From contig JAJFGO010000085.1 in assembly GCA_021776095.1 (NCBI GenBank), positions 1-64,000 on the forward strand: 64,000 nucleotides of DNA, read 5' to 3'. Origin of the DNA: Kiloniellaceae bacterium (lineage in GTDB: Bacteria > Pseudomonadota > Alphaproteobacteria > Kiloniellales > J153). Positions 24,172-32,582 of this stretch are shown piece after piece (the first letter of the stretch is position 1; every line of letters begins with the position of its first letter). Under the pieces are notes generated by a model. The model ran no database searches, was not told the DNA's origin, and saw only the letters and a list, made by a program, of their open reading frames with translations. The translations under genes and the position numbers were made by a program.

Positions 24172-26862
24172 TCAGGTGTCGGAAAACTCCAGCGTGAAAT
24201 CGCCGTTCTTGCCAATACCGACCTGGAGCTGGGCGTAGTTTTTCTCCTCACTCATACCGCGCAGGATCTGGGTCGAAATCTGCGGCAGAAGCGTTCGGTT
24301 GATGATGTGGTCGATATTCCGAGCGCCAGTTTCGACTTCGGTGCAGCGTTGCGCGATCTGCTCGACCACCTCGGGCGTACAGTCCAGCTCTATTTTTTGG
24401 CTGCTGGTAAGGCGCTGGCCCAGACGGTTGAGCTTGAGCTGAACGATGTCGCGCATGGCCTCGCCGACAATCGGATAAAACGGCACGATCTGCATGCGGG
24501 CCAAGAGGGCCGGCTTGAAATGGTTGCTTAGCACTGGCCGAATGGCGCCCATCAGCGCCTCGACCGGCGGCCGTTCCCCGCCGCTGCACATCTCGGTAAT
24601 GATGTCTGAGGCCAAATTGCTGGTCAGCAGGACGATCGTGTTCTTGAAATCGATCAGCCGACCCTCGCCGTCCGACAACATGCCCTTGTCGAACACCTGA
24701 TAGAAAAGGTTCATGACCTCCAGATCGGCCTTCTCGACCTCGTCGAGCAGCACCACCGAATAGGGCCGCTGGCGCACGGCCTCGGTCAGCATGCCGCCTT
24801 CGCCGAAGCCGACGTAGCCCGGCGGCGAGCCGATCAGGCGGGAAACAGAATGCTTCTCCTGAAACTCCGACATGTTGACGGTGACCATGAAGCGTTCGCC
24901 GCCGAATAGGAGATCGGCCAGGCTGAGGCCGGTTTCGGTCTTGCCGACCCCGCTCGGCCCGACGAAGAGGAAGACCCCCATGGGCGCGTCCGGGTTCTGC
25001 ACCCCGGCCTTGGCTGCGCGCATGCCTTCGTCGAGCGCCGCAACCGCCTGGTCCTGACCCTTGATTCGCGCGCCCAACTTGGCGCCGAAGTCGAGGATGG
25101 TCGCGGCCTCGTCCTGAACCATCTTGCCAAGCGGGATTCCGGTCCAATCGGCGATCACCGCGGCGACAACGTCGGGGCCGACCTCGTAGTGGATCAGAGG
25201 TTGCCCGGCCTGCGCCTTGAGCAAATCGGCGGTGGCAGCGTCCAGTTGCTTGCGGATTTCCGCCGGATCGGCAGGCGCCGTTTCGGCTTCGGCCTCCTCG
25301 GCACCATCACTATCGGCTTCGGCGGTGCCGGCGGCCCCGGCCGCCTTGGCAGCCGCAAGTTGCTGGCGCAAATCCAAAATTCGCGCGACTGCCTCGCGCT
25401 CGGCCTCCCACTTGCGGGTCAGCTCTTCGCACTCGGCGCCGGCGGTGGCGATATCCTGGTTCAAGGCCGCAACGCGGCCATCGTCGCTCCGGGTTTCCGC
25501 ATCGATATCGCGTTGCACCGAGTCGCGCTCGCGCTCGAGAGTTTTGATTCGCCGTTCCAAATCGTCAACCGCGGGCGGCTTGGCACTGACGCTGATCTTG
25601 ACCCGGGCACTCGCGGTGTCGAGCACATCCACTGCCTTGTCGGGAAGCTGTCGCCCCGAGATGTAGCGCGCCGACATGCGCGCGGCCGCCTCAACGCCGT
25701 CGTCGCGCACATAGATGCCGTGGGCGTCCTCGTATTTTTCGCGCAGGCCCCGGATGATGGTGACGGCGTCGTCCGGCGACGGCTCCTCTAACTTGACCAA
25801 CTGAAAGCGGCGGGCCAGGGCCGGATCTTTCTCGAAGTATTTCTTGTATTCCGACCAGGTTGTCGCGGCGATGGTGCGAAGCTCGCCCCGCGCCAGCGCC
25901 GGCTTCAGAAGGTTGGCGGCATCCCCCATACCGGCCTGGCCGCCGGCACCGATCAAGGTGTGGGCCTCGTCGATGAACAGCACAATTGGCTTGGGGGAGG
26001 CTTTGATTTCCTCAATCACCGCCTTTAGCCGGTTCTCGAACTCGCCTTTGACCCCGGCGCCGGCCTGCAAAAGGCCGAGATCGAGGCCAAGAATATCCAC
26101 GTTCTTCAAGATGTCCGGCACGTCCCCTTCGACTACCTTCAGGGCCAGGCCTTCAACCACGGCGGTCTTGCCGACGCCGGCCTCGCCGACAACGATCGGG
26201 TTGTTCTTGCGCCGCCGCCCCAGGATATCGACGATCTGACGGATCTCCTGATCGCGCGCGAAGACCGGATCGATTTTCCCGGCCCGGGCCTGACCGGTGA
26301 AATCGTTGGTGAAGCGGCCGAGTGCCGTGTCGTCTCGCGCGCCGGCGGCCTCGCCCGCGCCGTCCCCTTCGGCGCGCACGGCAGCGGTCTCCTTCGACTC
26401 CGCAGTGATGTCGAGCAGGTCGCGGCGTAGATCGGCCGCCGGAATATCGCGCAATTCGTCCATGAAGGACGCCAAACCGTAGCGGTTCGGATTGGCCATC
26501 AAGGCGGCGATCAACGCACCGGAGCGCACCTCGCCCAAATCATAATCGATCGAGGAGAGCAGCCAGGCATCGCGGATCCACTCGATCAAGAGCGGCGAGA
26601 AGACCGGCTTGCCGCTGTTACCGGTGCGGCCGTCCTCGACATCCCGCTGAATGCTTTTCGCGACCCGCGCCGGATCGATTTCGAAGTGCCGCAGAATGTG
26701 TTGAAAGTCGGTCGCCGGATCGTCGATTAGGACCAAGAGGACGTGCTCGAGTCCAACCTCATAGTTGCCACGCGAGACGCAAATCCCGGCCGCGGTCTCC
26801 AACGTACGCGTGCAATAGCCGTTCAGACGCTTGAACAGCGCCCGTAAATCGAGCTCAACCAT
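24172..26862 (-). CDS. clpV: ClpV (TssH) AAA+ ATPase
   Basis: This 896-residue double-ring ATPase disassembles the contracted TssB/TssC sheath so its subunits can be reused. It has the ClpV N-domain (about 1-150), a first AAA+ module with Walker A GEAGVGKT (226-233), a coiled middle domain with an alanine-rich insertion (about 430-520), and a second module with Walker A GPSGVGKT and VVLLDEVEKAD as Walker B. Length and order are typical of TssH and not of housekeeping ClpB. It is separated from tssG by 289 bases, which may hold its own promoter, and is followed by the sigma-54 activator. Confidence 0.95.
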   Translation of the reverse strand: MVELDLRALFKRLNGYCTRTLETAAGICVSRGNYEVGLEHVLLVLIDDPATDFQHILRHFEIDPARVAKSIQRDVEDGRTGNSGKPVFSPLLIEWIRDAWLLSSIDYDLGEVRSGALIAALMANPNRYGLASFMDELRDIPAADLRRDLLDITAESKETAAVRAEGDGAGEAAGARDDTALGRFTNDFTGQARAGKIDPVFARDQEIRQIVDILGRRRKNNPIVVGEAGVGKTAVVEGLALKVVEGDVPDILKNVDILGLDLGLLQAGAGVKGEFENRLKAVIEEIKASPKPIVLFIDEAHTLIGAGGQAGMGDAANLLKPALARGELRTIAATTWSEYKKYFEKDPALARRFQLVKLEEPSPDDAVTIIRGLREKYEDAHGIYVRDDGVEAAARMSARYISGRQLPDKAVDVLDTASARVKISVSAKPPAVDDLERRIKTLERERDSVQRDIDAETRSDDGRVAALNQDIATAGAECEELTRKWEAEREAVARILDLRQQLAAAKAAGAAGTAEADSDGAEEAEAETAPADPAEIRKQLDAATADLLKAQAGQPLIHYEVGPDVVAAVIADWTGIPLGKMVQDEAATILDFGAKLGARIKGQDQAVAALDEGMRAAKAGVQNPDAPMGVFLFVGPSGVGKTETGLSLADLLFGGERFMVTVNMSEFQEKHSVSRLIGSPPGYVGFGEGGMLTEAVRQRPYSVVLLDEVEKADLEVMNLFYQVFDKGMLSDGEGRLIDFKNTIVLLTSNLASDIITEMCSGGERPPVEALMGAIRPVLSNHFKPALLARMQIVPFYPIVGEAMRDIVQLKLNRLGQRLTSSQKIELDCTPEVVEQIAQRCTEVETGARNIDHIINRTLLPQISTQILRGMSEEKNYAQLQVGIGKNGDFTLEFSDT

Positions 26863-27151
26863 ACCCAGTGCCTCCTGCCGCCCGTTCTTATTGCCGGCAC
26901 ATTGTTGTGCCGGGTCGTGGTGCGGTTCGCCTCAAACGATAGGGGATAGAGGCAAGGCCGACAATGCCGGTCCCACCAGGCTACCGATGGACACGGGCCA
27001 CAACCGGCCCGCGAGTCACCCCGTCTTCCGCCGAAGACGCCGGGCGGCCTTTCTTTCCCCTACTTCCGGTCCCGATTATACCACCGCATAGGCCCGGAAT
27101 CTCATATTTCCCCGGATCGAGATCGTTGTCTCGCGCCGGGGGCCTCGCCGC
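26863..27151. other. 289-base gap between tssG and clpV with a possible clpV promoter
   Basis: The minus strand contains TATAAT (plus-strand 27075-27080) but no good -35 at 16-18 bases. A perfect 8-bp hairpin CCGGCACA-TTGT-TGTGCCGG lies at 26894-26913, close to the clpV start, and could affect translation. A 6-bp inverted repeat GTCTTC/GAAGAC lies near 27030. No convincing reading frame was seen. Confidence 0.35.
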
Positions 27152-28177
27152 TTAGATACTCAGTACAACCTCGCTATCGCGCTCCGGCGCTTGGCCGAGC
27201 CAGGTGGACCATCCCAGGCGCGCCGGGCAATCCGGGGACAGCTCCAGCACCGGGATCTCAGTGCCGCGCAAGGTGAGCGCCAGGTCGTAGTCCAATTGAT
27301 CCTTGAGCAAAAAAGGCACCAGGCGGCGCAAGCTGGCATAGCCGGCCGCATCGGGCAGAAGGCCGCGGAATTTGGCGAACGACAGGGGGCCGACGCAAAT
27401 TCGGAATTTGCCGCTCACATCCGGCACCCTCAGGCCCAGCGTGCAATCGACCCCGAGCGCGCAATTCGCCGTGCCCAGATGGGCCCGCTGCGCCGGCTCG
27501 ATCACCACCTGGCGCGCGATGAATTGTTCGATCCGCACCGGCAGGCCGTCGAAGTAATGAGAGATGAGGCTGGCCAAGGTCGCCGCCGAGCGGCCATGCA
27601 GCAACAACAGCCCAATGCTGGACAGCAGCCGCTCCGGGCGCTCGACCGGAACTTGCGCCTCGGCCATATCCGCCAAGCCGATCAATCCGGCCAGCCACTG
27701 CGAGAATTGGTCGCGCGCGCCCGGCCGATAGCGCAGATAGTAGCGGTACTTTTCCCAGCTTCGATAAACGAACGATAAATATCGGTGGTGAAACAGGTCC
27801 AGGAAATCGCGCCGACTGCTCTCCGCCTCGTTGCCGGCGACGATATCCTCGCTATAGAACGCCGGCAGAGGGGAACCGGCACCATACAGGCCCATGAAAT
27901 TGACGGTCAGGCGATACCTCGCGGGCAAATCCGGCAGCGCTGCCTCGGGGCGCGTCATGGTTTCGATCGAAGAAATATCGGAGCTTGGAAAGCCGAGGCT
28001 GGCATTGGCCCGCAAGCGCAGGGTCTCGCGCTCAACCGGCCCGTCGCCGCCGATGGGCACAATGTCGGGCTCTGCCCGTTCAAGCAAATTTACCGCCTGA
28101 AAGAAGCCGAACTGCCGCACGTCCTGCAGCAGCTCACCGATCAGAGGACTAGTTGCTGTCCGCTTTTCGCCGGCCAT
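27152..28177 (-). CDS. tssG: TssG baseplate protein
   Basis: The 341-residue baseplate subunit forms the TssE-TssF2-TssG wedge. Family features are the N-terminal DVRQFGFFQAVNLLERAEPD, the RLRANASLGFPSSDISSIE segment, FMGLYGAGSPLPAFYSEDI, and the RPGARDQFSQWLAGLIGL stretch. Its start overlaps the end of tssF by 37 bases, so translation is coupled. It is the last gene of the tssB-C-E-F-G block before the gap ahead of clpV. Confidence 0.93.
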   Translation of the reverse strand: MAGEKRTATSPLIGELLQDVRQFGFFQAVNLLERAEPDIVPIGGDGPVERETLRLRANASLGFPSSDISSIETMTRPEAALPDLPARYRLTVNFMGLYGAGSPLPAFYSEDIVAGNEAESSRRDFLDLFHHRYLSFVYRSWEKYRYYLRYRPGARDQFSQWLAGLIGLADMAEAQVPVERPERLLSSIGLLLLHGRSAATLASLISHYFDGLPVRIEQFIARQVVIEPAQRAHLGTANCALGVDCTLGLRVPDVSGKFRICVGPLSFAKFRGLLPDAAGYASLRRLVPFLLKDQLDYDLALTLRGTEIPVLELSPDCPARLGWSTWLGQAPERDSEVVLSI

Positions 28178-29907
28178 CGATACGTCTCTCCGTGCTCGAG
28201 CCCCGTCACGATCAACTCGTGGAACGAATTAATGCTCGCGAACAGTGACAGGAACTCGTTCAACACTGTCGCAAATAGGTACATGTCGCCTTCGCCCGCG
28301 AAATTACTCTCGCGCATCTCCATGTTGGTGCGCAGGCCGCGAACCGGTAAGCCCCGGCGCAGCAAATCGACCGGCTTGGTCTCCAGCCCGACAATTCCCT
28401 CCAGACGCAACTGGCTTTCCCGTTCGGCCTTTCGGTCGTAGCGCGCCTGAAAGTCGTAGGCCGACAAAACCGTGCGCAGCGCTTCAACCCTGAGCAGCGA
28501 CACGTAGTTGAGTGACATGTTGGCGATCAGCTGCCAGTGCAATCCGCTATCAAGCGGTGGAGCGACCGACGGACGGGGCGGAAACAGATTGCGGAACTTG
28601 GCGAACTCCGGCGAACTCCCGGTCGGCGTGGCGATGTCCCCGGCGCGAAGTTTTTCCGGCAAGCTCCTGTTCGTGCAGGTGGTCTGCATCGAGATCATCT
28701 CGGTTGGCGGGATGGTGAGCGTGTCGCCGGCGCTGACAAATGAAATGTAGGTCTCCAGGCCGCGGCCGACCACGGCAGGGCGGACCCGGCTTCGATAGAA
28801 GACGGCGCCCTCCCCGTTGGCGCCGGTCCCGTGCTCGAAAGATTCGAATGGACGATACAATCGCCGCTTCCCGGTGCCCTGGACCCAGCCTTCGACCTGG
28901 TCGATGGAATAGAGCTCGAAATGGCTCGGCTCTTTGCCGGCGGGCCGGATGCGGTATTCCGATTTGGTCTGGTCGACCCGAATGGGGTCCGCATCGCGGC
29001 GAAACAAATTGACGATCGGCGTGCAATGCAGTCGAAAGTTTTCGGCCTTCGGCCGGACCTGCTCTTCCGGCGCCCGCGAGAACTCGAACGCGAGTTCGAA
29101 ATGATCGGCCATCTTGTGCGCGGTTAGCGGCCCAAGCCCACCAATATCCAGGAACAGGAATTTTTCCGGCAGGACGAAATATTCCTGGAGCAAGCGATAG
29201 GCGCTAAAGGCGCTGGGCGGATAAGGCAGCAATCCCTCATCGTCGGCGAAGCCGACCGGGCGCACCTGGTCCGCCGACAGGATAAAGGCTTTGTCATCGC
29301 CGGCGGTGCCGCCCCCTAGGCGCACGCGCACCCGTTCCAGATAACGGAAAAGCCAAAGGTACAGAATTTTGGTTAAGACCGGGTCACCGTGCAAGTGAAG
29401 GCGCACCGTATCGAGCTCGACCCGCTCGAACGACGAACCTGGTTGCAGCGCGAAACCAAGCCTCAAGACGGCGCCGCCAGGGGTTTTTTCCATGCTCGCC
29501 TTCGACACGGAAATCGGCGCGATACGTACGTCGCTGCAGGTCCGGAACCGGCACGGCGTCCCTTCCACGGGTATCGAATCGACCTCGACGCCCCGGGGAA
29601 TCAAGGCCGGCCCCGATATGGCGCTGGGCACCGGCTCGAACTGCAGCACCGACATGGCCGGAATCGGCCGCAAATAGTGCGGCCAAAGCAGGGAAATAAG
29701 ACTGTGGGTTAGCTCCGGGAGTTCATCGTCCAGCTTTTGGCGAATTCGGCCGGATAGAAAGGCGAAGCCTTCCAGAAGCCGTTCCACGTCGGGATCGTTG
29801 CCGCTATCGGCCAGAAACGGCGCCAGTTTCGGATTGGCGTTGGCAAATTCGCGGCCCAACTCGCGAAGATAGGCCAGCTCGTCTTGAAAGTGCTTATTGA
29901 ACGACAC
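28141..29907 (-). CDS. tssF: TssF baseplate protein
   Basis: A 588-residue baseplate wedge protein. The start MSFNKHFQDELAYLRELGRE and the following DPDVERLLEGFAFLSGRIRQ and LWPHYLRPIPAMSVLQF are typical of the family, as are the central LPEKFLFLDIGGL and the C-terminal DRKAERESQLRLEGI. Length fits. It begins 11 bases after tssE and overlaps tssG. Two copies should pair with TssE and TssG around the VgrG hub. Confidence 0.94.
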   Translation of the reverse strand: MSFNKHFQDELAYLRELGREFANANPKLAPFLADSGNDPDVERLLEGFAFLSGRIRQKLDDELPELTHSLISLLWPHYLRPIPAMSVLQFEPVPSAISGPALIPRGVEVDSIPVEGTPCRFRTCSDVRIAPISVSKASMEKTPGGAVLRLGFALQPGSSFERVELDTVRLHLHGDPVLTKILYLWLFRYLERVRVRLGGGTAGDDKAFILSADQVRPVGFADDEGLLPYPPSAFSAYRLLQEYFVLPEKFLFLDIGGLGPLTAHKMADHFELAFEFSRAPEEQVRPKAENFRLHCTPIVNLFRRDADPIRVDQTKSEYRIRPAGKEPSHFELYSIDQVEGWVQGTGKRRLYRPFESFEHGTGANGEGAVFYRSRVRPAVVGRGLETYISFVSAGDTLTIPPTEMISMQTTCTNRSLPEKLRAGDIATPTGSSPEFAKFRNLFPPRPSVAPPLDSGLHWQLIANMSLNYVSLLRVEALRTVLSAYDFQARYDRKAERESQLRLEGIVGLETKPVDLLRRGLPVRGLRTNMEMRESNFAGEGDMYLFATVLNEFLSLFASINSFHELIVTGLEHGETYRWPAKSGQQLVL

Positions 29908-29918
29908 CGCGGGCGGCC

Positions 29919-30344
29919 TCAGACCCGGACCTGAACTTGGCCAGAATGACCGATCAGCGTTCGAAAGGCGACCGGCTGCTCGCGTTCGCCGACGATCAAG
30001 CTAGCCGAAACACGAAACCGAAGGTCCAGGGGATCGTCCTCATTGACAACATGCTTGACCGAAACCCGGCGAAGCCGCGGCTCATACCGCTCGATCGAAT
30101 CGCGAATCGCCCGGCGCACCGCATTCAAGCCATCGGGGAACTGGGCGGCCATATCGTTGAAATCGGGCATGCCATAATCGGGCAAGATAGCCACACTGCC
30201 TTGGCGCACGTTCAGCATACGGGTGAGATGCCGCGCGACCGAAGCGGCAACCTGCGATGGATCCACGTCCATGCGCCGGGTGTCCAGCTCGGGCTCGTCA
30301 ATCCGCTCCAGGACGGTTCGCTCGAAGGTTGGCCCCGGGGACAT
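29919..30344 (-). CDS. tssE: TssE baseplate protein (gp25-like)
   Basis: The 141-residue protein is the lysozyme-like gp25 homologue of the T6SS baseplate. The conserved region SVARHLTRMLNVRQGSVAIL, then the YGMPDF motif, is present, followed by a strand-rich core with IERYEPRLRRVSV. It lies between tssC (55 bases upstream) and tssF (11 bases downstream). It links the baseplate to the first sheath ring. The short N-terminal extension (SPGPTFERTVLERIDEPELD) is normal for the family. Confidence 0.92.
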   Translation of the reverse strand: MSPGPTFERTVLERIDEPELDTRRMDVDPSQVAASVARHLTRMLNVRQGSVAILPDYGMPDFNDMAAQFPDGLNAVRRAIRDSIERYEPRLRRVSVKHVVNEDDPLDLRFRVSASLIVGEREQPVAFRTLIGHSGQVQVRV

Positions 30345-30399
30345 CCCTCAGGCTACCCAGAGGCAGCGGCGCAGCGTTCGAGCTTCGGGCCCAGTACGC

Positions 30400-31887
30400 T
30401 CACGACTTGTCGAGTTTGCCAACCAGCGACAGGGTAAAGCTGGCGCCCATATATTTGAAGTGCGGCCGCACCGACATCGAGACCTTGTACCAGCCGGGAT
30501 CGCCTTCGACATCGGAGACGGTTATATCCGCCGCACGGAGCGGACGGCGGCTACGCACCTCCGCCGAGGGGTTTTCCTGATCGGCGACGTACTGTTTGAT
30601 CCAGGTGTTGAGCTCGCGCTCAAGGTCGCCGCGTTCCTTCCAACTACCGATCTGTTCGCGCTGCAATACTTTAATATAGTGCGCCAAACGATTGATAATA
30701 AACAGGTAAGGCAATTGCGTGCCGAGCTTATAATTGGTCTCGGCCTCCTTGCCTTCCTTGCTGTTCCCGAAAAATTTCGGCTTCTGAACCGAATTCGCCG
30801 AGAAGAACGCGGCATTGTCGCTGCCCTTGCGCATGGTCAAGCCGATGAAGCCTTCCTCGGCCAATTCGTATTCGCGCCGGTCGGAAATCATCACCTCGGT
30901 CGGAATCTTGGTTTCGATATCGCCCATGGATTCGAAGTGATGCAACGGCAGGTCCTCGACCGCACCGCCGCTCTGCGGGCCGACGATGTTGGGACACCAG
31001 CGGTACTTCGCGAAGCTGTCGGTTAGGCGCGTGGCGAAGGTAAAGGACGCATTGCCCCAAAGGTAATCCTGGTGGCTGCTGTTGACGTTCTCCTCGTAGT
31101 TGAACGCCTTCACCGGGTTCGAATCCTCACCATAGGGCAGGCGAAGCAAAAACCGGGGCATGGTCAGGCCAACATAGCGCGAATCCTCGGACTCGCGGAA
31201 GGCTTGCCACTTGGCGAACTGCGGGCCCTCGAAGATCGATTTGAGGTCCTTGAGATTGGGCAGCCCCTCGTAACTATCGAGGCCGAAAAACTGCGGGCCG
31301 GCAGCGGCGATAAAAGGTGCATGGGCCATGGCCGCCACGCTGCTGCAGTGCTGCAGCAACTTGACGTCCTGTGCGCCCGGTCCGAAGTCGTAGTTGGCGA
31401 TCATACCCGCCACGGGCTGGCCACCGAACTGACCGTACTCCGCGGTGTAAGCATGTTGGTAGAGGCCCGATTTGACGATTTCGGGCGCGTCCTCGAAGTC
31501 TTCCAGCAAGGCATCCTTCGAAATGCTGACGATCTCGAGCTTTACGTTTTCGCGAAAGTTCGTCTTGTCGACCACATATTTCAGCCCGCGCCACGCGGAT
31601 TCGAGCTTCTGGAAACTCTCGTTATGGAGAATGCCGTCGACCTGAACGCTGAGCTTCTTGTCGATCTCGGCGATCATGCCGTCGACCAGCCGCTTGTCGA
31701 CTTTCTTTTCGCCCCGGGCCGGGGCCAGCATCTCTGCGATAAAGGCTTCGACGCCTTTCTTGGCCACGCCGTATCCCTCATCCGAGGGCTTCAACTTGGT
31801 CTCCTGCATGATTTGATCGAGCAAGGAACCGGTTGAGTCCTCAACCACCTCGGCCTTGGACTGCGTGGTTTTCGTGGGGTCGGCCAT
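30400..31887 (-). CDS. tssC: TssC large sheath protein
   Basis: This 495-residue protein is the large subunit of the contractile sheath and pairs with TssB. Diagnostic stretches include LESAWRGLKYVVDKTNFREN, the GMIANYDFGP segment, RYVGLTMPRFLLRLPYGED, and the C-terminal DVEGDPGWYKVSMSVRPHFK. Its length matches the family. It lies 116 bases after tssB, a gap larger than the others in this block but without a terminator. The sequence appears intact. Confidence 0.96.
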   Translation of the reverse strand: MADPTKTTQSKAEVVEDSTGSLLDQIMQETKLKPSDEGYGVAKKGVEAFIAEMLAPARGEKKVDKRLVDGMIAEIDKKLSVQVDGILHNESFQKLESAWRGLKYVVDKTNFRENVKLEIVSISKDALLEDFEDAPEIVKSGLYQHAYTAEYGQFGGQPVAGMIANYDFGPGAQDVKLLQHCSSVAAMAHAPFIAAAGPQFFGLDSYEGLPNLKDLKSIFEGPQFAKWQAFRESEDSRYVGLTMPRFLLRLPYGEDSNPVKAFNYEENVNSSHQDYLWGNASFTFATRLTDSFAKYRWCPNIVGPQSGGAVEDLPLHHFESMGDIETKIPTEVMISDRREYELAEEGFIGLTMRKGSDNAAFFSANSVQKPKFFGNSKEGKEAETNYKLGTQLPYLFIINRLAHYIKVLQREQIGSWKERGDLERELNTWIKQYVADQENPSAEVRSRRPLRAADITVSDVEGDPGWYKVSMSVRPHFKYMGASFTLSLVGKLDKS

Positions 31888-32003
31888 ACTTAGTTCCTCA
31901 TCGAATCCAGATCATGCACGCACCGTGCGGCGCATAGCTAAGGGGTAGGTCTTTCGCGGTAAACCGGGAGGCTCATGCCCCTGCGGGTCGCCCGCGCGGC
32001 GCC

Positions 32004-32501
32004 CTAGGGCTTGCCGTCATCGGGGACACCCAATTCCTTGAGTAGTTTCTCGCGCGCCTCGTCGTCGCCCAGGGCCGCTTCAATCATTTTCCGGAACGCA
32101 GGAACGTTGCCCAAGGGGCCCTTGAGCGCGGTCAGCGCTTCGCGCAACTCCAGGAGTTTGCTCAACTCGGGCACCTGGCGCACCACCGATTCCGGCGAAA
32201 AATCCTTCAGGTCGCCGAACTTGAGGTTCACCGCCAGTTCCTCGCCATCTTCGCCGGACAGGCGGTTGGCCACATTGAGATCGAGGGATAGATTGTGCTG
32301 GCGCATGACGTCGTTGAAATTGTCTTTGTCAATACTGACCGGCTTGCGCTCGTCCAACGGTGTCCCGTCTTCACGCAACGTATAGTCGCCAATCATCATT
32401 AATTTCAGCGGCAGTTCGACTTCTTCTTTGGCCCCACCGGTGGCTGGTTTATAAACAATATTAATTCGCTCTTTGGGTGCGACGGACCCTTCTTTAGCCA
32501 T
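32004..32501 (-). CDS. tssB: TssB small sheath protein
   Basis: The 165-residue protein is the small sheath subunit. Its features include ERINIVYKPATGGAKEEVEL, LKLMMIGDYT near residue 35, the NFNDVMRQHNLSLDLNVANR segment, and the FKDLKDFSPESV-like stretch (here FGDLKDFSPESVVRQVPEL). A near-consensus sigma-70 promoter sits just upstream, so the tssBCEFG block may be expressed separately from the tssA-M genes. The sequence appears intact. Confidence 0.95.
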   Translation of the reverse strand: MAKEGSVAPKERINIVYKPATGGAKEEVELPLKLMMIGDYTLREDGTPLDERKPVSIDKDNFNDVMRQHNLSLDLNVANRLSGEDGEELAVNLKFGDLKDFSPESVVRQVPELSKLLELREALTALKGPLGNVPAFRKMIEAALGDDEAREKLLKELGVPDDGKP

Positions 32502-32533
32502 GGCTTGGTTTCACCCCTAGTTATTGGACAATT

Positions 32534-32562
32534 ATTATAGCAAGAATAGGCCGCCCTGCGAA
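32534..32562 (-). promoter_or_regulatory. sigma-70-type promoter before tssB
   Basis: On the minus strand, TTCGCA (plus-strand 32557-32562), 17 bases, then TATAAT (32534-32539). The -10 is perfect and the -35 matches at four of six positions. It is the only strong -10 in the AT-richer 81-base gap between tssA and tssB, and start would be about 26 bases ahead of the tssB ATG. Confidence 0.55.
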
Positions 32563-32582
32563 ACCTTATCGTTACTACAGCC

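Noticed and set aside
31105-31125. GGGTTCGAATCCTC, a tRNA T-loop-like stretch on the plus strand
   Set aside because: It lies inside the intact tssC coding sequence, and no acceptor, D or anticodon stems can be formed around it.
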